NCBI RefSeq assembly: GCF_004127445.1
Contig: NZ_QEXM01000057.1
Coordinates: 62,001-126,000, forward strand
From: Streptomyces alfalfae
Lineage (GTDB): Bacteria > Actinomycetota > Actinomycetes > Streptomycetales > Streptomycetaceae
Direction: 5' to 3'
DNA: 64,000 nt
Each line of letters opens with the position of its first letter. Position 1 is the stretch's first letter. A program made the position numbers and the translations under genes. This document shows, piece by piece, positions 34,549-43,892 of the stretch. The notes beneath the pieces are model-generated. The model saw only the letters and a program-made list of their open reading frames with translations. It was not told the origin of the DNA and searched no databases.

Positions 34549-35259
34549 ATGGGGATGAACATGCCGGTGCGCCGGCTCGATCTCGGGTACTTCGTTCGTC
34601 CCGCATCGGAGACCGGCGGGCCGCAGCCACGGGTCGAACCGGCGCTCGCCTACCTGGTGCGACACGAGCACGGCCTGATCCTCCTCGACACCGGCATCGG
34701 CAAGGGGGACCCCGAGACCGAAGCGCACTACCGTCCCCGCCGTCGGGCTCTGCGGGATGCCCTGTCCGCGGCCGGGGTCGCCCTTGACGACATCTCACTC
34801 GTCGCGAACTGCCACCTTCATTTCGACCACTGCGGCGGGAACCCTCTCCTGGGCGGCAAGCCCATCCTGGTCCAGGACGTCGAGCTGGCCACTGCCCGCA
34901 ACGGCGACTACACCTTCGACGAACTCATCGACTTCCCCGACGCGTCCTACGAGGAACTCACCGGTGAGGCCGAGGTCTGGCCGGGCGTCTGGATGATTCC
35001 GACACCGGGGCACACCCAAGGGCATCAGTCACTGGTCCTCCGGCAAACCGACGGCACCGTGGTCCTCGCCGGTCAGGCACACGACTTCGCCTCCCACTTC
35101 GCATCCGACCAACTGGCCCGCCAAGCCGCACTGCACGGCGTGGAACAGCCCCTCCCCACCTACCGGCACTGGCTGGACCGACTCGCCGACTTCGACCCAC
35201 GACGTGTTCTCTTCGCCCACGACTGCTCGGTCTGGGAACCGTCGCAAAGCACCATCTAG
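34549..35259 (+). CDS. Metallo-beta-lactamase-fold hydrolase, lactonase-like
   Basis: A 236-residue MBL hydrolase. The HxHxDH motif is ANCHLHFDHCGGNPLL, LILLDTGIGKGDPETEAHY precedes it, PTPGHTQGHQSLVL carries the third metal His, and a C-terminal LFAHDCSVW follows. The layout resembles AHL lactonase/AttM-type proteins, but the substrate cannot be told from sequence. ATG 34549 is the first of three in-frame ATGs with no strong ribosome site. The 263 bases before it hold no gene that I can support. Confidence 0.87.
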   Translation: MGMNMPVRRLDLGYFVRPASETGGPQPRVEPALAYLVRHEHGLILLDTGIGKGDPETEAHYRPRRRALRDALSAAGVALDDISLVANCHLHFDHCGGNPLLGGKPILVQDVELATARNGDYTFDELIDFPDASYEELTGEAEVWPGVWMIPTPGHTQGHQSLVLRQTDGTVVLAGQAHDFASHFASDQLARQAALHGVEQPLPTYRHWLDRLADFDPRRVLFAHDCSVWEPSQSTI

Positions 35260-35330
35260 AACACTTCAGGCGGACCCCGCTGTCGGTCGACCATGCCGAA
35301 GCGCCGCTACGGCCCCCGGGGGGCGGGGGT

Positions 35331-35894
35331 TCAGCGCCTCGTCTCGTATCTGGCCAGGGTCACACCGCAGGGGAACGTCCGCGTCTCCACCAGGTTCAGG
35401 TTCACCCAGCTGTCCAGCGCGGTGAAGAACGGCGTGCCGCCGCCCACCAGGACCGGCGCGGTGGCCAGCACATACTCGTCGATCAGCCCGGCCCGCATGG
35501 CCGCCCCGGCGAGTGTCGCGCCGCCGATGTCCATCGGGCCGCCGTCCTCGGCCTTGAGCCGGGTGATCTCGGCGACCGCGTCGCCGGTGACCAGGCGGGT
35601 GTTCCAGTCGACCTCGTCGATCGTCGAGGAGAACACCACCTTCGACATGTCCCGCCAGCGACGCGCGAACTCGATCTCCGCCGGGGTGGCGTCGGGCTGC
35701 TGGTCGCCGGTCGGCCAGTAGGAACTCATCGTCTGCCACAGCTTGCGCCCGTACAGCGTCAGCTCGGTCGCCTGCAACTGGTCGGACCAGAACTGGAACA
35801 GCTCGCCGCTCGGCACGCTCCAGCCGATGTCGTCGCCGGGCGCGGCGATGTAGCCGTCCAGGCTCAGGTTCATGCCGTAGATCAGTTTCCGCAT
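35331..35894 (-). CDS. Dihydrofolate reductase family protein (RibD C-terminal-like)
   Basis: A 187-residue member of the RibD_C/DHFR-like family: MRKLIYGMNLSLDGYIAAPG, ELTLYGRKLWQTMSSYWP, KVVFSSTIDEVDW, MDIGGATLAGAAMRAGLIDE and PVLVGGGTPFF. These use NADPH, but most members have no assigned substrate. ATG 35894. A second family member lies at 38.7-39.3 kb on the same strand, only moderately similar. Confidence 0.9.
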   Translation of the reverse strand: MRKLIYGMNLSLDGYIAAPGDDIGWSVPSGELFQFWSDQLQATELTLYGRKLWQTMSSYWPTGDQQPDATPAEIEFARRWRDMSKVVFSSTIDEVDWNTRLVTGDAVAEITRLKAEDGGPMDIGGATLAGAAMRAGLIDEYVLATAPVLVGGGTPFFTALDSWVNLNLVETRTFPCGVTLARYETRR

Positions 35895-36052
35895 GGAGCC
35901 AGTCTTCCGTGGGTCGGTCGCACGGGTACAGAGCGACGCGGTTCGATGTTCATGACCTGGGCGGCAGAGCTCCGGAAGGAGCAGCCGAGAGGATGAGCAT
36001 CCACTGTGAGCGCCCTGCGAACTCGCCGGGCGCTCCACAGGCGCGGGGCGGG

Positions 36053-36883
36053 TCAGGAGGTGGCCAGCCGTTGGGACAGGAACCGTTCCAGGGTCAGCAG
36101 GCCCGGGTGCTCCTCGCGCAGTGCCGGGATGTCCGCCCGGTAGCCCTCCTCGGCGAACCACTCGAACATGCGGTCCTCGATGGGCTGCGGATCGAGGCGG
36201 GTCGGCGTGCCGGTGAGCCGCTCGTAGAGCGCGGCGACCTCGGTGAAGGTGATCTCGTCACCGGCGAGCGCGATCTGCCGGCCGATGTACTTCTCCGGAT
36301 CGTCGAAGGCCTCGCCGGCGAAGTGACCGATGTCGTCGGAGGCGATGAACTGCATGGGCCGCTCGGGTCGCACCGGCAGTTGCAGCACGCGCTCCCCGTC
36401 GGCCCCGGCGAAGTGGAGCAGGTTGTTCATGAAGAACACCGGCCGCAGGATGGTGGCGGGTATACCGAGCGCCAGAACGTGCTGCTCGATATCGGCCTTG
36501 GTCTCGAAGTGGTCGATGCCGGAGCCGCGCTCACAGCCGTCGACGGAGCTGTGGACGAGGTGCGCGACGCCGTTCTCCTTGGCGACGTCGGCGACCGCCT
36601 TGCCTTGGCGCACCTCGGCGGCGAGTGTCTCCGGTTCGTACCCGAGCGCCTGCACGCTGAACACGCCGTGCACGCCGACGGTGGTGCGACGCAGGCACTC
36701 GACGTCGTTCTGGTCGCCTTGGACGAGGACGGCGCCCTGCTCCTTGAGCGCCCGGGCCTCCGGCCTGCCGGGGTTGCGCACGAACGCGTGCACGGTCCAG
36801 CCACGCGAGAGCAGTGCGCGAGCCGCGGCGCCGCCCTGGTTCCCGGTGGCTCCAAGGACAAGGACGATCTTGTTGTCGCTCAA
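36053..36883 (-). CDS. NmrA-like NAD(P)-binding protein
   Basis: A 276-residue atypical short-chain dehydrogenase: VLVLGATGNQGGAAARALLS carries GxxGxxG, then VHAFVRNPGRPEARALKEQG and GVHGVFSVQALG. The catalytic Tyr-x3-Lys pair of active SDRs is not evident, as in NmrA-type redox sensors. It may sense NADP/NADPH or act as a reductase. No partner gene is obvious. Confidence 0.88.
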   Translation of the reverse strand: MSDNKIVLVLGATGNQGGAAARALLSRGWTVHAFVRNPGRPEARALKEQGAVLVQGDQNDVECLRRTTVGVHGVFSVQALGYEPETLAAEVRQGKAVADVAKENGVAHLVHSSVDGCERGSGIDHFETKADIEQHVLALGIPATILRPVFFMNNLLHFAGADGERVLQLPVRPERPMQFIASDDIGHFAGEAFDDPEKYIGRQIALAGDEITFTEVAALYERLTGTPTRLDPQPIEDRMFEWFAEEGYRADIPALREEHPGLLTLERFLSQRLATS

Positions 36884-37079
36884 CGTCGTACTCCCTGGCC
36901 GCGGTTGTGAGCCGAGTCTCGGGCCTCAAGCGCGCATGAGGTCAAGAGGTCGGGTCACGAGGCACGGGTCACGGGTCGCGGCCATTGCCAGCGGCTGGAC
37001 CGTCCCGCCCGCGGCTCTCCGAGCCGACGGCTCGGACGCCTGGCTGTCGGGGAGCCGAGGAGATGGCCACCGCGTGCGG

Positions 37080-37976
37080 CTAGGTGCCGGACAGTGCCTG
37101 ACCGTCCACCTCGGGAACGTCCAGCAGGGCGAGGAACGCCGCGGCCGCTGGGGAGGGGGTGAAACGGCTCCAGATGAGGCGCTCGACCCGTACCGGACCG
37201 TCGACGACCGGCACGCACCGCAAGCCGTGCAGTCCGGCGGCGAACGCCGAGGGCAGCAGCGCGATGCCGAGGCCCAGACGGATCAGCCGGGCCATGAGCT
37301 CGACGCCGGCCTCGAAGGCGACCTCGCGCCGCAGCCCGGCCGCGGTGAACGCGTCGTCGGACTGGGCGCGGGCGGCGGTGCCTGCCGCGAAGTCCACGAA
37401 CACCTCCTCGGCCAGGCGGGGCAGGCCCACCTCACGCTCCCCGGCCAACGGGTGGTCCGGCGCGACCACGGCGACGTGCTCGCCGTGGGCGAGCTGCCGG
37501 TCGTTGACGCCCTGCGGCCGGTAGCCGGGCTGCACCCCGAGGAACGCGGCGTCCAGCGCGCCGTCGCGCACCTGCTCGATGAGGCGTTCGCTGGCGGCGG
37601 TCCGCAGGCTGATCCGCACCTGCGGATAGCGCCGGCGGTAGTCGCGCAGCACCGTCGGAAGGTCGACGGCCGCCACCGTGGGAATCGTCCCGACGGTCAG
37701 CCGGCCCCGGATCTCACCCGTGGCCGCCGCCACCTCCGCCCGCGCCCGCTCGGCCGCCTCCAGGGCCTGGCGGGCGGCGGGCAGGAACGCCTCCCCGGCG
37801 ACGGTCAGCCGTACCCGGCGGCTGGTGCGTTCGAAGAGCCTCGCGCCCAGATCCTTCTCCAGCCGGGCCACTTGATGGCTGAGCGCGGACTGGACGACGT
37901 GACACCGCTCGGCGGCACGGGTGAAGCTCGCGGTTTCCGCCACCGCGACGACATACCGCATCTGCTGAAGATCCAT
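37080..37976 (-). CDS. LysR-family regulator
   Basis: A 298-residue LysR protein. The helix-turn-helix region is MDLQQMRYVVAVAETASFTR, then QSALSHQVARLEKDLGARLF. The effector domain contains GRLTVGTIPTVAAVDLPTVL and LRLGLGIALLPSAFA-like segments. ATG 37976 directly abuts a 27-base palindrome that lies between it and the divergent VOC-family gene, its probable target. Confidence 0.93.
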   Translation of the reverse strand: MDLQQMRYVVAVAETASFTRAAERCHVVQSALSHQVARLEKDLGARLFERTSRRVRLTVAGEAFLPAARQALEAAERARAEVAAATGEIRGRLTVGTIPTVAAVDLPTVLRDYRRRYPQVRISLRTAASERLIEQVRDGALDAAFLGVQPGYRPQGVNDRQLAHGEHVAVVAPDHPLAGEREVGLPRLAEEVFVDFAAGTAARAQSDDAFTAAGLRREVAFEAGVELMARLIRLGLGIALLPSAFAAGLHGLRCVPVVDGPVRVERLIWSRFTPSPAAAAFLALLDVPEVDGQALSGT

Positions 37977-38003
37977 CGATCCATCGTGAAACACGATGGA
38001 TCG
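37977..38003. promoter_or_regulatory. 27-base LysR operator palindrome
   Basis: CGATCCATCGTG-AAA-CACGATGGATCG, perfect 12-base arms with a 3-base centre. It contains a T-N11-A core and immediately adjoins the LysR start codon, 105 bases before the VOC start. Confidence 0.88.
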
Positions 38004-38108
38004 CATGACAAGCATGTGTTGGACCGATCGATGGCGGCTCGGCGATGCTGAACTCACCGGCCCGAAGCCACCCGGCGTCGCAGACGCCCCGCACCCACGG
38101 AGTCCCCC

Positions 38109-38498
38109 ATGCGCGTGATCGCCTTCGACCACCTCGTCCTGAACGTCGCCGACGTCGAGCGCTCGCTCGCCTTCTACACCGGCCCGCTGGGCCTTGAGCC
38201 CGTGCGGGTGGAGGAGTGGCGGGCCGGCAAGGTCCCCTTCCCGTCCGTGCGGGTCAGCCCCACCACGATCATCGACCTCATCACGGGCCCCGAGGACCAG
38301 TCGGCGGGCACCAACGTCGACCACATCTGCCTGGTGGTCGAGCCGCTCGACTGGCAGGAGGTCATCGACTCCGGCGTCTTCACGGTGGTGGACGGCCCGG
38401 GCAAGCGCTTCGGCGCGCGGGGCACCGCGCTCTCCCTCTACGTGCGGGACCCGGACGGCAACACGATCGAGCTGCGCTGGTACCCGCAGGACGCCTAG
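38109..38498 (+). CDS. VOC-family (glyoxalase/dioxygenase-like) protein
   Basis: A 129-residue vicinal-oxygen-chelate protein: MRVIAFDHLVLNVADVERSL with metal His, FYTGPLGLEPVRVEEW, TNVDHICLVVEPLDWQEV with a second His, and YVRDPDGNTIELRWYPQ with the metal Glu. The full motif set predicts a metal-dependent enzyme. It is divergent from the LysR gene and probably its regulated target. Confidence 0.9.
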   Translation: MRVIAFDHLVLNVADVERSLAFYTGPLGLEPVRVEEWRAGKVPFPSVRVSPTTIIDLITGPEDQSAGTNVDHICLVVEPLDWQEVIDSGVFTVVDGPGKRFGARGTALSLYVRDPDGNTIELRWYPQDA

Positions 38499-38696
38499 GG
38501 TCCGGCTGCCAAAGATCGTTCGGTACCACGGCATCGGCCGGGTCGGTCAGATCGACTCCTCCTCGTCCGCCTTCTGTGGGAAGGCGGACGAGGGAGGCGG
38601 CAGCCGAAGACTTCGCGGGTGTTGCTCCGTGCCCGCCGGTGCAGGGCTGCCGGCGCAGGCGTGGCGGCCGTCCGGACCGGCGCGGGCGGAGCGAGG

Positions 38697-39302
38697 TCAC
38701 GCAGGGCCGCCGAGCGGCGGGTGCTCGAGCACGCGGGGCTTGTACTCGACCAACTGGATGCGGCCGTCGAAGGTGCGGTGGTCGATCATCTCCAGGGCAA
38801 CGTCCGGGTAGCCGTCGTAGATGCGTTCCTCGCCCGTGGCCCCGGTGATCACCGGGAACATCACGACCCGGAAGCGGTCGACGAGTCCGGCTCGCAGCAG
38901 GGACCGGCACAGGCTGAGGCTGCCGATCGTGCTGAGGAGCCCCGAGCCACTCGACTTCATGGCGCGGACCGCCTCGACGGCGTCGTCGCGGACGAGCGTG
39001 GAGTTGGCCCACGTCAGTGGCTCCTTGAGGGAGGACGAGAACACCACCTTGGACGCTTGCGTGAGCTCGTCGACGGACGCCTCTTCCTCGGGCCTGAACT
39101 CGTCTTGGCCACTCGGGACCTCGCCTGCGGCGAAGCCCGACATCAGGCGGTAGGTGTTCGCTCCCATCAGGTAGGTGGCCTCGGGCTGCTCGCCGAGCCA
39201 CGCGAGGTACTCCGGGCCTTCCAGGCCCCAGAACCCGGGCCACCCCTCTCCCGACGCGTAACCGTCGAGGGAGGTGATGAAGTCGATGAGAAGCTCCGAC
39301 AT
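38697..39302 (-). CDS. Dihydrofolate reductase family protein (RibD C-terminal-like), second copy
   Basis: A 201-residue protein with LLIDFITSLDGYASGEGWPG, TYLMGANTYRLMSGFAAG, KVVFSSSLKEPLTWANSTL, LLSTIGSLSLCRSLLRAGLV and FPVITGATGEERIYDGYPD. It matches the same family as the 35.3 kb gene. AGGAAGGG precedes ATG 39302. The substrate is unknown. Confidence 0.9.
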   Translation of the reverse strand: MSELLIDFITSLDGYASGEGWPGFWGLEGPEYLAWLGEQPEATYLMGANTYRLMSGFAAGEVPSGQDEFRPEEEASVDELTQASKVVFSSSLKEPLTWANSTLVRDDAVEAVRAMKSSGSGLLSTIGSLSLCRSLLRAGLVDRFRVVMFPVITGATGEERIYDGYPDVALEMIDHRTFDGRIQLVEYKPRVLEHPPLGGPA

Positions 39303-39725
39303 GGTGGTGTCCCTTCCTGGGGTGTCATGAGTTCCTGGCGTTTCCTGGCGTGTCATGAGTGTGGACCGGCCGGGAGCCGCAAACTCATCGGCCGCGCTGT
39401 TGAGGAACGAGAGAACCCCACGAGCCACAACCGTTGACGTCAGCGGAGCGGCACTGTTTCGCGAAGCCTGGCCAAGGCCGGGCCCGCCTCGCCGGTACCG
39501 TGACCCGACTCGCCGCAGCCACGCCCGCCAAGCCCCAGCGTCTGTCCGTTGCTGTCCGTTGCTGTCCGATACAGCCCGAAGCAGCGCGACGAACAGGCCC
39601 TCTGGTTCCTCGGTAAGCGCCCCGCGCCACAACGACGTTATGCGCGGACCGAGCCGGGCAGCCAACGGCGCACGATCAGCGCGACGTAGCGCGAAGGGAG
39701 GCGTCGGGGACCCGCCAGCGAGCGG

Positions 39726-39880
39726 GTGACCGCTTGCCTCACCGGCCATACCGGCAAGGTGAGGTGGGTGGCGATCGCAGCCGACGGCACATGGCTCGCG
39801 AGTGCCAGTGACGACACGACGGTGCGGATACGGGAACGAGCCACCCGCCAGGAGCTCAGCCGCTTCACCTGTGGTTGTGC
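39726..39880 (+). pseudogene. WD40-repeat protein fragment
   Basis: TACLTGHTGKVRWVAIAADG, then TWLASASDDTTVRIRERATR is a single canonical WD40 blade (GH...V...A...DG..LASAS.D.TVR). The usual WD dipeptide is RE here, and the frame then enters low-complexity sequence. Multi-blade WD40 genes need six or seven repeats, so this is a remnant. Confidence 0.7.
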
Positions 39881-40170
39881 CTGCCGCGTTGTTCCTGCGG
39901 TTCCCCGCCGCGTGAGCGCCTGCCTGGTCCTTCCGGAACGGTCAGATCCCGTCCGAGACCGTCTGGGGACTGTCGGGGCCTGGCTGGGCCCGTCTGGGTA
40001 CGGCTGGTCTGTCCCGGTGAGTCCGGGCTGCCTGGGCAGGCCGGGTCTAGTCCCCAGAGCGGATCCGGGAGCGCGCGGAGCCAAGAACGACGCGCAGCCC
40101 GGCACTCCCGGGCCGGACGGCACTTTTTGGACGTCCGCCGAAAGCCCCTCGGCCCGCGCCAGAGGCACGT

Positions 40171-40800
40171 GAGTCGCTGCTCCGGCAGGCGCGGGCCGGG
40201 GCCGCCCACGTCTTCCGGGACCGGCTGCTGCTCGGGCTGGCGCTCCGCCCGGCGGTCGGGAACATCGCCTTCCTCGCCATGGAGACCGTTCTCGCCCTCT
40301 TCGCGCACGACCGCCTCGGCATCCACACCTATGGCTTCGGCCCGCTCCTCACGGCCGAGGCCGTCGGCGGTCTGCTCGGTGCGGGCATCGCCTCCAGCCT
40401 CGGCCGACGACTCGGCATCGGCACCGCACTGACCTGCACAGCCGCCGTCGAAGGGCTCGCCATTCTGGGCCTGGCCGCTGCCCCGAACCCGTACGCGGCC
40501 GGGCTGTCGCTCGCCGTCTGCGGGGCCGGGATGGGCGCCACGATGGTACTCGGGCCCTCCCTCCGGCAGGCGATCGTCCCGGCCCGCCTCATGGGCCGGG
40601 TCGCCTCCACCTCCCGCATGCTGGCCATGTGCGCCGCCCCCGTCGGGGCCTTCCTCGGCGGCTGGCTTGCCACCACGTACGACATCCGCACCCCGCTCTA
40701 CGCCGCCGCACTCCTCCTGGCGATGACGGCCGTCACGGCATCCATGACCAGCAACCGCCGGGTCGAAGCGGCGCTCCGTGCCGCTCCGTCCAGGAGACGG
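40171..40800 (+). pseudogene. C-terminal half of an MFS transporter
   Basis: The frame gives LRPAVGNIAFLAMETVLALF, GPLLTAEAVGGLLGAGIASS, LGRRLGIGTALTCTAAVEGL, LVPARLMGRVASTSRM-like and VGAFLGGWLATTYDIRTPLY segments. These are typical of the second six-helix half of MFS antibiotic exporters. No N-terminal half, start codon or ribosome site is found; the preceding 300 bases are low-complexity, repeat-rich DNA. It is probably a deletion product. Confidence 0.75.
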
Positions 40801-40940
40801 CGGCCGACGTGGTGTGACGCCTGCCGCGATGGGCCCCCGGGACCGCATGCTCGGCAGCCACGCCGGGCCGCCCAGGACGCACGTCGTCTCCCCACCCGCT
40901 CTCCGACACGTGACGATCCGGCGCCGGCCCGGGGTGCCGA

Positions 40941-41714
40941 TCACTGCGGGAGGAAGGTCACCTGGGGCGCGCCCGTGCGTGGATGGATGGTGACCTCGCT
41001 CAGCACGCCGTATACCTCGGCCAGGAGGTGGGGCGTGAGGATGTCGGCGGGCGGGCCCGAGGCGCTGACCTTTCCGTCGCACAGCACGTAGAGGCGGTCG
41101 CAGTAGTACGCGGCGAGGTTCAGGTCGTGCAGGGCCACCAGGACCGTCGCGGGCAGCCGCCGCAGGGCGCCGAGGACCTCCAACTGGTGGCGTATGTCGA
41201 GGTGATTGGTCGGTTCGTCAAGGACCAGGAGGGACGGCTGCTGGGCGAGGGCGCGGGCGATGAGCACGCGTTGGCGTTCGCCGCCGGAGAGCTGGTCGAA
41301 GGGGCGGCGGGCCAGGTCGGTGGCGTCCACCGCGGCGAGCGCCGACCGGATCAGGTCGGCGTCTTCGGAGGTGTCCCCGTCGAGCAGCCGTTTGTGCGGG
41401 GTGCGGCCCATCGCGACGACCTCGCGCACCGTGAGGTCGAACTCGGCGCTCGATTCTTGCACCACCGCCGCCACGGTCCGGGCGAGTCGCCGCACCGGCA
41501 GCGACCAGGCGTCGGCGCCGTCGACACTGACCTGTCCCGTCGCGGGGCGCAGGACGCGGTAGACGGCGCGCAGCAAGCTGGACTTGCCGCTGCCGTTCGG
41601 TCCGACGAGGCCGATGAGCTCGCCGGGGCGGGCGGTCAGGGAGACGTCCTCGACCAGGCGGTGCGCGCCGGCGGTGAGGGTGACTCCGTCGATGTCGAGT
41701 TCGGCCGCGGTCAT
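40941..41714 (-). CDS. btuD: ABC transporter ATPase, cobalamin-importer type
   Basis: A 257-residue FecE/BtuD-like ATPase. Walker A is GLVGPNGSGKSSLLRAVYR, the Q-loop VVQESSAEFDLTV, the signature QLSGGERQRVLIARALAQQ, and Walker B SLLVLDEPTNHLDI, followed by ALHDLN with the switch His. Its start overlaps the permease stop by 4 bases (ATGA), indicating translational coupling. The upstream cobalamin riboswitch assigns the substrate. Confidence 0.92.
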   Translation of the reverse strand: MTAAELDIDGVTLTAGAHRLVEDVSLTARPGELIGLVGPNGSGKSSLLRAVYRVLRPATGQVSVDGADAWSLPVRRLARTVAAVVQESSAEFDLTVREVVAMGRTPHKRLLDGDTSEDADLIRSALAAVDATDLARRPFDQLSGGERQRVLIARALAQQPSLLVLDEPTNHLDIRHQLEVLGALRRLPATVLVALHDLNLAAYYCDRLYVLCDGKVSASGPPADILTPHLLAEVYGVLSEVTIHPRTGAPQVTFLPQ

Positions 41715-42826
41715 GATCCTCCTCGGTCGGTGGCCCGCCGGGCGTCGCGGCGCATCAGCCACAGGAAGAACGGGCCGCCGCACAGCGCGGTGAGCACGCC
41801 GACGGGTATCTCCGTGGGCGCGGCGACCACGCGTGCGGCGATGTCGGCCCAGATGAGGAAGACCGCGCCGCCGAGTGCGGCTGTCGGCAGGACGCGGCGG
41901 TGGTCACCGCCGACGGCGAGGCGGACGATGTGCGGCAGCATCAGGCCGACGAAGCCGATCGGTCCGCACGCGGCCACGAGGATGCCGGTGACGAGGGAGA
42001 GGAGCACGAACATGCGGGCGCGGAAGCGGGCCACGTCCAGCCCCATCGTGGTCGCGGCTTCCTCGCCGGCGAGCAGCAGGTTCAGGTTGCGGGCCTGCGC
42101 CATGAGGATGCCGATGCCCAGGAGCAGGGCGGCGCTGGGCAGCCACAGGGTGCTCCAGCTGACGCCGCCGAGGCCGCCGAGTGTCCAGGCGAGGACCGCG
42201 CGGGCCTCGTTGCCCCGGTCGGTGGTGAGCAGGAGCAGGTGCAGCACGGCGGTGAGCACCGCGGCGATGGCCACGCCGGACAGGACCAGCCGCGTCGAGG
42301 TGATCCGGCCGCCGGTGCGGGCGGTGGCGTAGACGAGGAGCAGCGCGCCGAGCGCTCCCGCGAACGCGGCGACCGACAGCGACACCGGCCCGAACCAGGT
42401 CACCCCCAACACGATCACCACGACGGCGCCCAGGGATGCCCCGGAGGAGACGCCGAGCAGGTAGGGCTCCGCGAGCGGATTGCGGATAAGGGCCTGCAAG
42501 GCGGTGCCCACCACGGCGAGCCCGGCGCCGGCCACCGCGCCGAGCAGCACCCGGGGCGCCCGGATGTCGAGCACGATGGTCTCCCGTGCCCCGGACCAGT
42601 CGGGCGTCGACCAGTCGGCCCCTAGCGCGTGCGTCAGGATGCCCCACACCTGCCCGGGCGGCACCTGGACGGAGCCGATGGCCAGGCCCATGGTGGCGGA
42701 AACCACCAGCAGGACGGTCAGGACGACCAGTGTGACGGCGAGGTTGGCGGGCCCCGTCCGCCTGTCGCTCTGCTGTCGGCCTCGTACGGCCTGTTCGGTG
42801 CCGGTCTCGTCGACCGGGGCCGTCAC
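41711..42826 (-). CDS. btuC: FecCD/BtuC-type ABC permease
   Basis: A 371-residue FecCD-family permease with about ten membrane segments. VVGTALQALIRNPLAEPYLL and GVSSGASLGAVVVIVLG are the hallmark motifs, and CGPIGFVGLMLPHIVRLAVG is the other conserved segment near the C-terminus. GTG 42826 overlaps the stop of the binding-protein gene by 4 bases. Transports cobalamin or a related corrinoid across the membrane. Confidence 0.93.
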   Translation of the reverse strand: MTAPVDETGTEQAVRGRQQSDRRTGPANLAVTLVVLTVLLVVSATMGLAIGSVQVPPGQVWGILTHALGADWSTPDWSGARETIVLDIRAPRVLLGAVAGAGLAVVGTALQALIRNPLAEPYLLGVSSGASLGAVVVIVLGVTWFGPVSLSVAAFAGALGALLLVYATARTGGRITSTRLVLSGVAIAAVLTAVLHLLLLTTDRGNEARAVLAWTLGGLGGVSWSTLWLPSAALLLGIGILMAQARNLNLLLAGEEAATTMGLDVARFRARMFVLLSLVTGILVAACGPIGFVGLMLPHIVRLAVGGDHRRVLPTAALGGAVFLIWADIAARVVAAPTEIPVGVLTALCGGPFFLWLMRRDARRATDRGGS

Positions 42827-43857
42827 GCGAAGCTCTCGGGGTGGATGTGGCGGGCCAGGCCCTCGACCGCGTAGGCCGGGCGGATGCCGACCAGGGTGGC
42901 GGTCAGCGGCAGGACGACGAAACGCTTGTTCTTGATGGCGGGCACGTCCTTGAGAGCGGGCTGGGAGAGCAGGAACTTCTTCTTCTGCTCGACGCTGCCG
43001 GCGCCGGCGTAGTCGTAGATGGCGATGACTTCCGGCTTGCGCTCGACGACCTGCTCCCAGGAGACGTCGCCGAAGACGTCGTCGAGGTCGGCGAAGACGT
43101 TGCGTCCGCCGGCCAGTTGGATCAGCTCGGTACCCAGGCTCATGCCGCCCGCGGTGAACGCGGCCTTGTCGCCGCTGTCGTAGACGAAGACGGGCACCGA
43201 GGGCTCACCCTTGACGGCGGAGGTGGCTTTGCCGACCCGTCTGCGCAGATCGGCCACGAGTTCGTCCGCGCGGTCCGAGACACCGAAGATCCGGCCGATG
43301 GTGCGGATCTCGTCGTAGGTGTCCTTCATCGTCACTCGCTTCTTCCCGCAGTATTCGCGGTTGAGGTGGGTGTCGATGCCGGCGTCGGCGAACGCCTCGC
43401 GGGAGCGGCCTTCGTTCTTGGCGAAGGCACTGCCGTAGCCTCCGTAGACCAGGTCCGGCTCGGCCTCCAGGACTGTTTCGAACGACGGCTCCTTCTTGGC
43501 CAGTTCGGGGATCGCCTCGTAGCTCTTCCTCAGCTTCGGCAGGACCGCGGAGTCGGGGAAGGCGGTGCCGACCATGCGGTCCTTCAGGCCGAGGGCGAGC
43601 ATCAGTTCCGCCGGGTGCTGGTGGATGGTGACGACGCGGGCGGGCGGCTTGTCGTACGTCGTCTTCACCCCGCAGTTGTCGATGGTGACGGGGAAACCGG
43701 CGGCCGACGAGGCCGTGGACTTCGCGTTCTGGGCGGTGTCCTGCGACGATCCGCAGCCGGCGGCCAGCAGGGCCGCCGACAGGGCGACGGCCGCAGCCGT
43801 CGCACGCAGGGCGAGCCGCCTGCGGGCAGGGGAGAACAGCGGGGGACGGTCGTACAC
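42823..43857 (-). CDS. btuF: Cobalamin-type ABC substrate-binding lipoprotein
   Basis: A 344-residue periplasmic-binding-protein-like lipoprotein. The N-terminus is basic (SPARRRLALRAT), then hydrophobic, with the lipobox LLAAGCGSS. Binding-domain features are VVTIHQHPAELMLALGL, EPDLVYGGYGSAF and VGIRPAYAVEGLARHIHP. GTG 43857 has AGGAGG at ideal spacing (43864-43869). First gene of the btuFCD unit, directly downstream of a cobalamin riboswitch. Confidence 0.92.
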   Translation of the reverse strand: MYDRPPLFSPARRRLALRATAAAVALSAALLAAGCGSSQDTAQNAKSTASSAAGFPVTIDNCGVKTTYDKPPARVVTIHQHPAELMLALGLKDRMVGTAFPDSAVLPKLRKSYEAIPELAKKEPSFETVLEAEPDLVYGGYGSAFAKNEGRSREAFADAGIDTHLNREYCGKKRVTMKDTYDEIRTIGRIFGVSDRADELVADLRRRVGKATSAVKGEPSVPVFVYDSGDKAAFTAGGMSLGTELIQLAGGRNVFADLDDVFGDVSWEQVVERKPEVIAIYDYAGAGSVEQKKKFLLSQPALKDVPAIKNKRFVVLPLTATLVGIRPAYAVEGLARHIHPESFA

Positions 43858-43892
43858 GTAAAGCCTCCTGGGGAGTCCGCGCTCCTCGGAAC

